64,000 nt of DNA, taken from positions 310,001-374,000 of the forward strand of contig NZ_LQIW01000012.1 in assembly GCF_001500025.1 (NCBI RefSeq), read 5' to 3'. How positions within the stretch are numbered: the stretch's first letter is position 1; each line of letters opens with the position of its first letter. The DNA comes from Mycobacterium sp. IS-1590. Lineage in GTDB: Bacteria > Actinomycetota > Actinomycetes > Mycobacteriales > Mycobacteriaceae. Below the pieces are notes generated by a model. The model saw only the letters and a list, made by a program, of their open reading frames with translations, searched no databases and was not told the origin of the DNA. A program made the position numbers and the translations under genes. Below are positions 14,947 to 23,155 of the stretch, one piece after another.

Positions 14947-16071
14947 TCAACCGGCCGCAAGCTTCCACCTACCGTCCCGGCTGACCACCAGTCCGCAGAG
15001 CTCGAGGTTCACCAGCGGACCCAGGACCTGTCGCGCCGGTAGACCCGAGACCACCGCGACCTCCTCGGCGGTCCGGCCCCCACGGCGCGGAAGCGCATCG
15101 TAGACCCGCTTTTCGATGTCACCGAGGTCGTCCAACGGCGAGGCCGGACGCACCTCGTCGGGCGCCAGTTCACCCATCCGGCCGACCAGTTCGACGACGT
15201 CCGCCGCGCGCGTGACGAGGTGCGCTCCGCCCCGCAGCAGCGCATGGCACCCGACCGACGCCGACGACGTCACCGGACCGGGCACCGCGCACACCGGGCG
15301 ACCGAGCGCCCGCGCCCATGCCGCCGTGTTGGCCGCACCGCTTCGCGCACCCGCCTCGACCACGACTGTCGCCCCGGCCAGCGCGGCCACCAACCGGTTA
15401 CGGGTCAAGAACCGGTGGCGCGCCGGGCGCACGCCGGGCGGATATTCACTGAGAAGCAGACCGTGTTCGGCGATGCGGCGCAGCAGCGCCGAATGACCTG
15501 CCGGATACGGGACATCGATGCCACCGGCGAGCACCGCGACGGTCACCCCCTCCGCGGCCAGCGTCGCACGGTGCGCGGCGCCGTCGATGCCGAACGCGCC
15601 ACCGGACACCACCGCGACGTCGCGCTCCGCCAGCCCGGTCGCCATATCGCCGGCGACGAACTCGCCGTATGCCGTCGCGGCCCGGGTCCCGACGACCGCG
15701 GCGGACCGGAAGACGACCTCGTCGAGAGCTGCCGGCCCGATCGCCCACAGCACCATCGGTGCATGCGCCTGCGGCCGCAGCCGGCCCAGAGCGGCTCCGA
15801 ACCCGGCGAACGCCAGCAGTGGCCATTCGTTGTCCTCACCGGTGATCAGCCGGCCGCCGAGCCGCGCCAACACGGCCAAATCCTCAGCTGCGCGGTCGAT
15901 GTCACGGCGCGCCTCGGCGTGCCGGTTGATTTCCTCGTCTGCCATTCCGCGCCGCACCCGCTCCGCGGCCTCGACCACCCCCGCCCGCTGCACCAGCGCC
16001 GCCAGTGCGGGGCACGGGGGTTCGACGACCCTCGAGAGATACGCCCAGGCGTGCGCGGTTCTGTCGGTCAC
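14947..16071 (-). CDS. dprA: DNA-processing protein DprA/Smf
   Basis: A 374-residue DprA. The central Rossmann-like domain contains AVVGTRAATAYGEF, VVSGGAFGIDGAAHRATLAAEG, VLAGGIDVPYPAGHSALLRRI and FLTRNRLVAALAGATVVVEAGARSGA, the motifs that bind single-stranded DNA and help RecA loading. A C-terminal winged-helix-like segment (about 310-370) follows. The order dprA-yifB-yraN and the 4-base overlap with yifB match the conserved mycobacterial block. The start at 16071 overlaps the yifB stop, which favours it. Confidence 0.93.
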   Translation of the reverse strand: MTDRTAHAWAYLSRVVEPPCPALAALVQRAGVVEAAERVRRGMADEEINRHAEARRDIDRAAEDLAVLARLGGRLITGEDNEWPLLAFAGFGAALGRLRPQAHAPMVLWAIGPAALDEVVFRSAAVVGTRAATAYGEFVAGDMATGLAERDVAVVSGGAFGIDGAAHRATLAAEGVTVAVLAGGIDVPYPAGHSALLRRIAEHGLLLSEYPPGVRPARHRFLTRNRLVAALAGATVVVEAGARSGAANTAAWARALGRPVCAVPGPVTSSASVGCHALLRGGAHLVTRAADVVELVGRMGELAPDEVRPASPLDDLGDIEKRVYDALPRRGGRTAEEVAVVSGLPARQVLGPLVNLELCGLVVSRDGRWKLAAG

Positions 16072-17579
16072 GGCAGACCTCCGGCCGGCCGGAAACTCAA
16101 CGCGGTGGTGACGTCCTCGAGAGTCGGCGATGCCCGGCCCGCAAGGTCACTCAGCGTCCACGCGACCCGCAATGTGCGATCCATACCCCGGACGCTGAGC
16201 GTGCCGCGATTCAACGCCGCCTCGAACGGTTTCATCACCGCGTTGGGCAGCCGAAACCTGCGGCGCAGCAACGAACCGCTGACCTCGACGTTGGTGCGGA
16301 TACCGTGTGGCCGCCACCGCTCGGCGGCCGCGGCACGTGCCGCGGCCACCCGCTCACGCACTACGTCGGTGGACTCGCCGTCCTTGGCGACGATCGCGCC
16401 GGCCCGTAGCGAGTGCATTCGGACGTGAAGATCGACCCGGTCGAGCAACGGACCGGAAAGCTTGCCGAGATAGCGTCGCTTCTCGTGGCCGGTGCACACA
16501 CAGTCCCGGGGGTCCGGGCGCGCGCACGGACACGGGTTCGCGGCCAGCACCAGCTGAAACCGGGCCGGATACCGGGCGACGCCGTCCCGGCGTGCGAGGC
16601 GGATCTCGCCGTCCTCCAACGGAGTACGCAACGCCTCGAGCACACTGCCGCCGATCTCGGCACACTCGTCGAGGAACAGCACTCCGCGGTGCGCCCGGCT
16701 GACCGCACCGGGCCGCGCCATGCCCGACCCGCCGCCGACCATCGCCGCCACGCTCGACGTGTGATGCGGCGCGACGAAGGGCGGCCGGGTGATCAACGGG
16801 GCGTCCCCCGAGAGCAGACCTGCCACCGAGTAGATCGCCGTGACTTCCAGCGCCTCGCTCTCCGACAGTGACGGCAGCAGACCCGGAAGGCGTTGCGCCA
16901 GCATTGTTTTCCCGACACCCGGCGGGCCGGTCAGCATGAGATGGTGACCGCCAGCCGCCGCCACCTCGACGGCATACCGCGCCTCGGTCTGGCCGACCAC
17001 GTCGGTGAGGTCGGCCATCGGTTCGGGTCTCGACGAAGGCGAGGCGATGCGGCCTTCGAGTCGTGCCCTGCCCTGCAGCCACGACTTCAACTGACTCAGC
17101 GTGCGCGCGCCCCACACCTCGATACCCTCAACCAGGCTCGCTTCGGCGAGGTTGCCGGCGGGGACGACGGCCGCCGGCCAGCCCTCGCGCTTGGCGGCCA
17201 GCACAGCGGGGAGGATGCCCCTGACGGAGCGGACCCGTCCGTCGAGGGCCAATTCGCCGAGCAGCACGGTCTTTTCGAGACGCGGCCATCGTTCTTTCGC
17301 GCCGGCCGACAACACCGACAACGCCAACGCGAGGTCGTAGACCGACCCGACCTTGGGAAGAGTCGCGGGTGAGAGCGCCATCGTCAGCCTGGTCATCGGC
17401 CAGTCACACTTGGAGTTCGTGATGGCAGCCCGGATCCGAGCGCGCGCCTCCTGCAGCGCCGCATCCGGCAGTCCGACCAGATCAACGCTCGGCAGACCAG
17501 ACCCGACAAAGGCCTCGACCTCGACGATCTGGCCCTCGAGCGCGGTCACCGCGACCGAGTACGCGCGCCCCAGCGACAT
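16068..17579 (-). CDS. YifB/ComM-family Mg-chelatase-like AAA+ ATPase
   Basis: A 503-residue YifB-family protein. The N-terminal Lon-substrate-like domain (about 20-180) precedes an AAA+ domain with Walker A GPPGVGKT (218-225), Walker B VLFLDECAE, and the C-terminal Mg-chelatase-like region (CPCARPDPRDCVCTGHEKRRYLGKLSGPLLDRVDL type). ComM, the characterised relative, is a hexameric helicase promoting branch migration in natural transformation; a role with DprA in DNA processing fits the neighbourhood. It follows the yraN stop directly and overlaps dprA by 4 bases. Confidence 0.93.
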   Translation of the reverse strand: MSLGRAYSVAVTALEGQIVEVEAFVGSGLPSVDLVGLPDAALQEARARIRAAITNSKCDWPMTRLTMALSPATLPKVGSVYDLALALSVLSAGAKERWPRLEKTVLLGELALDGRVRSVRGILPAVLAAKREGWPAAVVPAGNLAEASLVEGIEVWGARTLSQLKSWLQGRARLEGRIASPSSRPEPMADLTDVVGQTEARYAVEVAAAGGHHLMLTGPPGVGKTMLAQRLPGLLPSLSESEALEVTAIYSVAGLLSGDAPLITRPPFVAPHHTSSVAAMVGGGSGMARPGAVSRAHRGVLFLDECAEIGGSVLEALRTPLEDGEIRLARRDGVARYPARFQLVLAANPCPCARPDPRDCVCTGHEKRRYLGKLSGPLLDRVDLHVRMHSLRAGAIVAKDGESTDVVRERVAAARAAAAERWRPHGIRTNVEVSGSLLRRRFRLPNAVMKPFEAALNRGTLSVRGMDRTLRVAWTLSDLAGRASPTLEDVTTALSFRPAGGLP

Positions 17580-17948
17580 CTACCCCACCCCCTGAATATG
17601 GGTGATCTCCGGGGTGCGGCGCCGCCCGATCCGAACCCCGACGACGTCGATGCGCAGCTGCGACCAATCGGTGTCCTGGGCGGCCAGCCACAGCCCGGCG
17701 AGACGTCGCAACCGACGCACCTTCTGCGGGGTCACGGCCTCCACGACCCCGCCGAACCGCTCGCTGGTACGGGTCTTCACCTCCACGAAGACCGCGGTGT
17801 GGGCCGAGTCGTCGACCGCGATCACGTCCAGCTCGCCGTACCGGCACCGCCAGTTGCGTTCGAGCACCCGAAGCCCCAGCGCCCGCAGGTGATCGACCGC
17901 GAGTTGCTCTCCCAGCGCGCCGATCTCGGCGCGAGTCCATGCGTTCAT
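17580..17948 (-). CDS. YraN family nuclease-like protein (UPF0102)
   Basis: A 122-residue YraN protein with the restriction-endonuclease-like core: GELDVIAVD and VFVEVKTRT (D...E-x-K metal site). The biochemical role is unsettled. The ATG at 17948 is preferred over 18002 because MNAWTRAEIGALGE aligns with the known N-terminus of the family, while the upstream codons are Arg-rich and unlike it. It is adjacent to yifB, giving the conserved yraN-yifB-dprA block (reading leftward). In M. tuberculosis the upstream neighbours are fdhD/fdhF and then DUF2469; here about 44 kb of other genes lie between. Confidence 0.9.
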   Translation of the reverse strand: MNAWTRAEIGALGEQLAVDHLRALGLRVLERNWRCRYGELDVIAVDDSAHTAVFVEVKTRTSERFGGVVEAVTPQKVRRLRRLAGLWLAAQDTDWSQLRIDVVGVRIGRRRTPEITHIQGVG

Positions 17949-18084
17949 GGCTCCACGGTCGAGCAGGCGACCGACACTGCGGCGGCGTACGGGCGCCCTC
18001 ACGACCCGTCATCCCCAACCCGAACTTCATCCACAGCTCGAGCCCGGCTGTTTCGTCGTCGTCAAAAAGCGGGTACACGCCGGC

Positions 18085-18903
18085 ATGACCGACAACTCGT
18101 TACACGGAGTCGCCGACCGCGCAACCGACAGCGATGCGTTCGAATACACCGCGCGTGCCGGTTTCGCGATCAGCGGCGTACTGCATCTGCTCGTCGGCTA
18201 TCTGATCCTGCGCATCGCGTTGGGCTCCGGCGGCAACGCCGACCAATCGGGGGCGCTGGCCACCTTGGCACAGCAGACGGGCGGCGCGGTACTCCTGTGG
18301 GTTGTCACCGCCGGATTGTTGGCGCTCGGACTGTGGCGCGTCGCCGAGGCGATCGTCGGGCCGCGGCCGGGTGAGGGCGCGGGCCGCTTCCGCGACGACA
18401 CACCGGCGTGGAAGCGCGCGAAATCGCTCGGCCTGGCGGCCGTCAACTTCGCGATCGCGTTCTCGGCGGCCCGCTTCGCGATGGGCAGCGGACAGCAGAG
18501 TTCTCAACAGAACGCCGGCCTGTCCGCGCAGATGATGCAATCCGGTTGGGGCAAGGCCGTGTTGATCGCGGTCGGCCTGGGCCTGATCGTCGTCGGCGGC
18601 TACCACGTCTACAAGGGCGTGACGAAGAAGTTCTTCAAAGACCTGCGCGCGTCCGGCGGCACCGGCGTCACCGCCGTGGGCATCGCCGGTTACACCGCCA
18701 AGGGACTGGTCCTTGCGGGCGCGGGTGTGTTGGTGATGGTGGCCACGCTGCAGGCCGACCCCGCCAAGGCGACCGGACTCGACGCCGCGGTCAAGACGCT
18801 CGGGCAGGCACCGTTCGGCAAGTTCCTTCTCATCCTCGCCGCGATCGGCATCGCCGCGTTCGGCGTCTACAACTTCGTCCGCGCCCGCTCCGGGCGGATG
18901 TGA
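18085..18903 (+). CDS. DUF1206 integral membrane protein
   Basis: A 272-residue protein with six predicted hydrophobic segments arranged as three repeats of a two-helix unit (about 22-40 and 62-82; 108-128 and 150-170; 192-212 and 236-256), each unit containing a G-x-x-Y or related start such as YTARAGFAISGVLHLLVGY and YTAKGLVLAGAGVLVM. This internal repetition is characteristic of DUF1206, common in actinobacteria and of unknown function. The start at 18085 (MTDNSLHG) is chosen since earlier codons are Arg/Pro-rich out-of-family sequence. No ribosome site is evident. Confidence 0.8.
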   Translation: MTDNSLHGVADRATDSDAFEYTARAGFAISGVLHLLVGYLILRIALGSGGNADQSGALATLAQQTGGAVLLWVVTAGLLALGLWRVAEAIVGPRPGEGAGRFRDDTPAWKRAKSLGLAAVNFAIAFSAARFAMGSGQQSSQQNAGLSAQMMQSGWGKAVLIAVGLGLIVVGGYHVYKGVTKKFFKDLRASGGTGVTAVGIAGYTAKGLVLAGAGVLVMVATLQADPAKATGLDAAVKTLGQAPFGKFLLILAAIGIAAFGVYNFVRARSGRM

Positions 18904-19275
18904 CTATTCGCCCATCGCGTCGAACAACATCGCCAACTGTCCCGGGCTGACGGCGATACCGCACTGCGCGCGCATATCGGTCAACGGTGCGGCGATCCCC
19001 CGCAGGTCGAGGTACTCGTTGGGATGCGCGGTGAAATAAGCCCGCACGTTGGTACGCGCGACGTCCGGCGGCTGCGTCGCCGCGGCGGTCAGCACCTCGT
19101 TGGCGCCCGGATGCGACTCCAGATAGCCGCCCGCCTGGCTGAGCACGCCGCTCGCCGTCGTGGCCAACCCGCCGGCCGTACACGGCGCGGCACTCGCCAC
19201 CGGGACGGCGCCCAGGACACCGGCCGACACCAGCGCCGCGGCGCAAACCGGTACCGAACGCTTGAATGTGGTCAT
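18904..19275 (-). CDS. Exported haem-binding protein (mycobacterial haemophore family), copy 1
   Basis: A 123-residue protein with a Sec signal peptide (MTTFKRSVPVCAAALVSAGVLG, cleavage near ASA-AP) followed by a small helical domain with two Cys (APCTAGG and AQCGIA) and the YLESHPGANEVLTAAA...YFTAHPNEYLDLRGIAAPL pattern of the Rv0203-like haem-binding family. Rv0203 passes haem to MmpL transporters. A second copy lies at 28490-28831. It is divergent from the iron-boxed operon. ATG 19275 is chosen because it begins a clean signal peptide. Confidence 0.75.
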   Translation of the reverse strand: MTTFKRSVPVCAAALVSAGVLGAVPVASAAPCTAGGLATTASGVLSQAGGYLESHPGANEVLTAAATQPPDVARTNVRAYFTAHPNEYLDLRGIAAPLTDMRAQCGIAVSPGQLAMLFDAMGE

Positions 19276-19441
19276 CTCGTCCGTCCTCGGTCTCGGTACC
19301 GCAGGGCCGCCGCCCCCGAATGAGGCAAACGTACCCCGCACGCGGCGACGCGGCGGCGCTGTGCCGAAACGGGGCGAGACCCCGGCGGGCGGCCGCCACG
19401 GCCCGATCGATCCACACCCGCCTCAACGGATCACGACAGGG

Positions 19442-19447
19442 TATGTT
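19442..19447 (+). promoter_or_regulatory. Candidate -10 element of the iron operon
   Basis: TATGTT immediately left of the iron box at 19450-19468, so the box would cover the transcription start, as expected for iron-dependent repression. Confidence 0.4.
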
Positions 19448-19449
19448 CG

Positions 19450-19468
19450 TTAGGCAAACCTCAGCTAA
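19450..19468. promoter_or_regulatory. IdeR/DtxR-like iron box
   Basis: TTAGGCAAACCTCAGCTAA matches the 19-base IdeR consensus TTAGGTTAGGCTAACCTAA at 13 positions, including both outer TTAGG/CTAA ends. It lies 43 bases upstream of the substrate-binding gene and beside a -10-like TATGTT, so the operon is probably repressed by iron-loaded IdeR. Confidence 0.65.
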
Positions 19469-19511
19469 TGATTACGGCCTGACCTGCACGTACCGCGAAA
19501 GGATCCCCTGT

Positions 19512-20528
19512 ATGCGATCACGGTGGAGGCGGATCGCCGCCGTCCTGTCAACCCTCGCCCTGACAGCCGGCGTCAGCGCGTGCTCGGATGGGGGCCAGAG
19601 CGACGAACTGCTGATCTACAACGCCCAGCACGAGTCGCTGACCAAGGAATGGATCGACGCCTTCACCAAGGAGACCGGGATCAAGGTGACCTACCGCCAA
19701 GGCGGTGACACCGAACTCGGCAACCAGCTGGTGGCCGAAGGGAAAGCATCGCCCGCCGACGTCTTTCTGACGGAGAACTCCCCGGCGATGGCCGCGGTCG
19801 AGCGCGCCGGACTGTTCGCCGACCTCGAATCCGAGACCCTCGAGCAGGTGCCGCCGCAGTACCGTCCGCCCACCGGCAAGTGGACCGGGGTGGCCGCGCG
19901 CAGCACCGTGTTCGTCTACAACACCTCGAGACTGCAGCCCGAGCAGCTGCCGAAGTCGCTGCTCGACCTGCAGCAGCCGGAATGGAAGGGCCGCTGGGGA
20001 GCGCCTCCGACCAAGGCCGACTTCCAGGCGATCGTCTCGGCGCTGCTCCAACTGAAGGGCGAGCCCGCGACCGCTCAGTGGTTGGCGGCGATGAAGGCCA
20101 ATGCCAAGCTCTACAGCGACAACATCGCCACGCTCAAGGCGGTCAACGCCGGTGAAGTCGACGGCGGAGTGATCTACCACTACTACTGGTTCCGCGATCA
20201 GGCGAAGACCAAAGAGATGAGCGGCAACACCGCCCTGCACTATTTCAAGAACCAGGATCCCGGCGCCTTCGTCAGCCTCTCCGGTGCTGGGGTGCTTGCC
20301 TCGACCGACCGGATGGACCAGGCCCAGCAGTTCGTCCGGTTCGTCACCGGCAAGGCCGGCCAAGAGGTGCTCGAGAAGGGCACATCGTTCGAATACCCCG
20401 TCGCCAGTGGCGTGCCCGCCAACCCCGCCCTGCCCCCGCTGGACACGCTGCAGGCGCCGAACGTCAACCCGTCGAACCTCGACGCTCAGAAGGTCACCGA
20501 TCTGATGACGAAAGCCGGCTTGTTGTAG
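19512..20528 (+). CDS. Fe3+-type ABC transporter substrate-binding lipoprotein
   Basis: A 338-residue extracellular solute-binding protein. The signal sequence ends in a lipobox (LTAGVSAC, Cys about residue 19). The mature part is of the ferric-ion binding (FbpA/FutA) type: LLIYNAQHESLTKEWIDAFTKETGI start, ADVFLTENSPAMAAVERAGLF, and a YHYYWFR stretch whose Tyr residues would coordinate Fe3+. It heads an operon with a permease, an ATPase and an adenylation-acyltransferase fusion. The IdeR-like box upstream supports iron as cargo or signal. ATG 19512 is used since it begins a proper signal peptide. Confidence 0.85.
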   Translation: MRSRWRRIAAVLSTLALTAGVSACSDGGQSDELLIYNAQHESLTKEWIDAFTKETGIKVTYRQGGDTELGNQLVAEGKASPADVFLTENSPAMAAVERAGLFADLESETLEQVPPQYRPPTGKWTGVAARSTVFVYNTSRLQPEQLPKSLLDLQQPEWKGRWGAPPTKADFQAIVSALLQLKGEPATAQWLAAMKANAKLYSDNIATLKAVNAGEVDGGVIYHYYWFRDQAKTKEMSGNTALHYFKNQDPGAFVSLSGAGVLASTDRMDQAQQFVRFVTGKAGQEVLEKGTSFEYPVASGVPANPALPPLDTLQAPNVNPSNLDAQKVTDLMTKAGLL

Positions 20529-22109
20529 GTGGTCGCCGCCGCTCCCCCCGTCCCCCCACCCGCGGCACCGGTGTCGCGGCCGAACAAGGCGGCCCGGCCC
20601 GGCCCGCTGGTCTCGCTCACGGTCGCGATCCTGGTGGCGGCCACCTGCATTCCGCTGGGATATGTGGCGTGGGCGACGATTTCGGTGGGGTGGACGCGGG
20701 CGTACGACCTCGTGGTGCGCCCACGCGTCGGTGAACTGCTCCTCAACACGGTCGCACTGGTTCTCATCACCGTTCCGCTGTGCGTGTTGATCGGCGTCGG
20801 CGCGGCGTGGCTGGTGGAGCGTACGGACCTTCCCGGCCGGACACTCTGGCGGCCGCTCTTCGTTGCGCCGCTGGCCGTTCCGGCGTTCGTCAACAGTTAC
20901 GCCTGGGTCGGGGTGTTCCCGTCGCTGCACGGCCTGACGGCGGGCGTGCTGGTCACCACGCTGTCCTACTTCCCGTTCACGTACCTGCCGGTCGCCGCGA
21001 CGCTGCGACGGCTCGATCCCGCCGTCGAGGAATCGGCCAGGGCGCTGGGATCCGGTTCGGCGGGGGTGTTTCTGCGCGTCACGCTTCCGCAGCTGCGGCT
21101 GGCCATCCTGGGGGGTTCGCTGTTGGTCGGGTTGCATCTACTCGCGGAGTTCGGTGCGTTTGCGATGTTGCGGTTCGACACCTTCACCGTCGCGATCTTC
21201 CAGCAGTTCCAGGCCACCTTCGACGGAGCGGCGGGCAGCATGCTGGCCGGTGTGCTCGTGCTCCTGTGCCTGGCGCTGCTGGTCGTCGAGGCCGCCGCGC
21301 GGGGAAACGCCCGGTTCGCCAGAATCGGCTCGGGTGCGCAGCGTGCGGGCGCACCGATCCACCTGCGCCACAGCGTGATTCCGGCCACGCTTGCTCTGAC
21401 TGCGCTGGCCGTGCTGGCCATCGGGGTGCCCGTCGGCACGATCGTGCGGTGGCTGTGGCTGGGGGGCGCCGACGTCTGGATCGTCGATGACATCCTCTCC
21501 GCGCTGGGTCAGACCGTCGGATTGGCTTCGGCCGCAGCAGTCGTGACGACCGTGCTCGCGTTCCCGGTCGCCTGGGTGGCGGTGCGCTCGACCGGCGTCC
21601 TTGCCCGCGTCGTGGAAGGCGCGAACTACGTGACCAGTTCGCTGCCCGGCATCGTCACGGCACTGGCCCTGGTGACCTTCACGATTCACTTCGTGCGACC
21701 CCTCTACCAGAGCGTGACGTTGATCGTCTTCGCCTACGTTCTGCTGTTCATGCCCCGAGCGCTGGTCAACGTCCGGGCCGGCCTCGCTCAGGTCCCGCCG
21801 AGCCTGGAGGAGGCGGCCCGGTCGCTGGGCAGTTCGCCGACCGCGACGTTCTTCCGGGTGACGCTGCGACTGACCGCTCCCGCCGCTGCGGCAGGTGCCT
21901 CGCTCGTGTTCGTCGCGGTGGCAACCGAACTGACGGCAACCCTGCTGCTCGCGCCTACCGGGACCCGGACGCTGGCGATGATGTTCTGGTCGTTCTCCAG
22001 CGAGCTCGACTACGCGGCGGCGGCACCCTACGCCTTGGTGCTCGTGGTCCTCGCCATACCGGTGACCTTGCTGCTGTATCGGCAGTCGACGAGGGCGGCG
22101 GCACTGTGA
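20529..22109 (+). CDS. Fe3+-type ABC transporter permease (two fused halves)
   Basis: A 526-residue membrane protein with about 12 transmembrane segments and two copies of the permease EAA loop: RLDPAVEESARALGSGSAGVF near residue 160 and QVPPSLEEAARSLGSSPTATF near residue 420. This double permease layout is normal for FbpB-type ferric transporters. It begins with GTG immediately after the TAG of the binding-protein gene, and its end overlaps the ATPase gene by 4 bases. Confidence 0.88.
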   Translation: MVAAAPPVPPPAAPVSRPNKAARPGPLVSLTVAILVAATCIPLGYVAWATISVGWTRAYDLVVRPRVGELLLNTVALVLITVPLCVLIGVGAAWLVERTDLPGRTLWRPLFVAPLAVPAFVNSYAWVGVFPSLHGLTAGVLVTTLSYFPFTYLPVAATLRRLDPAVEESARALGSGSAGVFLRVTLPQLRLAILGGSLLVGLHLLAEFGAFAMLRFDTFTVAIFQQFQATFDGAAGSMLAGVLVLLCLALLVVEAAARGNARFARIGSGAQRAGAPIHLRHSVIPATLALTALAVLAIGVPVGTIVRWLWLGGADVWIVDDILSALGQTVGLASAAAVVTTVLAFPVAWVAVRSTGVLARVVEGANYVTSSLPGIVTALALVTFTIHFVRPLYQSVTLIVFAYVLLFMPRALVNVRAGLAQVPPSLEEAARSLGSSPTATFFRVTLRLTAPAAAAGASLVFVAVATELTATLLLAPTGTRTLAMMFWSFSSELDYAAAAPYALVLVVLAIPVTLLLYRQSTRAAAL

Positions 22110-23155
22110 GCGTCGTCGAAATACACGGCCTGGCCAAGGCTTTTAACGGCCACGTGGTGTTGGATCACGTCGACCTGGAATTGCAGGCGAGCACCATCAC
22201 CGCGGTGGTCGGGGCGTCGGGGTGCGGCAAGACCACGCTGCTTCGGCTGATCGCCGGCTTCGAGACACCCGACGACGGGACCATCGTGATCAGCGGCCGC
22301 CAGGTGGCCGGCCCGGGCGGTGCGGTCGCACCGCATCGGCGCGCCGTCGGATACGTGGCCCAGGACGGCGCACTGTTCCCACATCTGACCGTGGGCCAGA
22401 ACATCGCATACGGACTGAACGGATCGCTGCGCCGGGCCGAGATCCGCGCCAAGGTCGGCGAATTGCTCGAGACGGTCTCGCTGGAGCCCGCCTTCGCATC
22501 ACGACGACCACACGAACTGTCGGGCGGCCAACAGCAGCGGGTGGCCCTTGCGCGGGCGCTCGCCCGCAAGCCGGTCGTGATGCTGCTCGACGAACCGTTC
22601 AGCGCCCTCGACACGGGGCTGCGCGCGTCAACACGAAAAGCTGTGGCCCGCTTGCTGATCGATGCCGGGGTGACCACGCTGCTGGTCACTCATGACCAGG
22701 AGGAGGCGCTTTCGGTCGCCCACCAGGTCGCTGTCATGCGCGACGGGCGGTTCACTCAGGTGGGACCACCGCAACAGGTGTACCGACATCCGACCGACCA
22801 TTTCACCGCCGCATTTCTCGGCGACTGCATATCGCTGCCGTGCACGGTCATCGACGGCGTCGCCGAGTGCGCGCTGGGGCGAATCCCCCTGCACGGTACC
22901 CAAATCCGTGCGGCAGGTCCCGCCACGCTGCTTCTGCGGCCCGAACAGCTTGTCGCGACGACGGTTTCGGACACCGAGCGGCTCGAGGGTGTCGGTACCG
23001 TGTTGGCGGTCGAGTTTCTCGGCCACGACGTGCTGTTGACCGTCGACCCGGCCGGCGGCGCGGACCCGATCATCGTGCGTCAGCACAGCCTCGATCCCCC
23101 CCAGGTGGACGCCAAGGTCCACATCCAGGTAGTGGGAAGCGGAGTGGCGCTGTGA
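22106..23155 (+). CDS. Fe3+-type ABC transporter ATP-binding protein
   Basis: A 349-residue ABC ATPase: Walker A GASGCGKTTLLRL (about 36-48), signature LSGGQQQRVALARAL (about 137-151), Walker B VMLLDEPFSALD, and a switch His in LLVTHDQEEAL. The C-terminal 100 residues form the TOBE-like domain of the FbpC/PotA group. The GTG start overlaps the permease stop, and its own stop overlaps the next GTG start (GTGA), so all four genes appear translationally coupled. Confidence 0.9.
   Translation: MSVVEIHGLAKAFNGHVVLDHVDLELQASTITAVVGASGCGKTTLLRLIAGFETPDDGTIVISGRQVAGPGGAVAPHRRAVGYVAQDGALFPHLTVGQNIAYGLNGSLRRAEIRAKVGELLETVSLEPAFASRRPHELSGGQQQRVALARALARKPVVMLLDEPFSALDTGLRASTRKAVARLLIDAGVTTLLVTHDQEEALSVAHQVAVMRDGRFTQVGPPQQVYRHPTDHFTAAFLGDCISLPCTVIDGVAECALGRIPLHGTQIRAAGPATLLLRPEQLVATTVSDTERLEGVGTVLAVEFLGHDVLLTVDPAGGADPIIVRQHSLDPPQVDAKVHIQVVGSGVAL

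Noticed and set aside
19548..21137. 529-codon antisense frame over the ferric ABC genes
   Set aside because: Shadow frame opposite two well-supported genes.
22840..23151. N-terminal extension of the adenylation fusion (936 residues)
   Set aside because: The added 104 residues lie inside the ATPase gene in another frame and are Arg/Pro-rich; GTG 23152 overlaps the ATPase stop and begins the adenylation domain.
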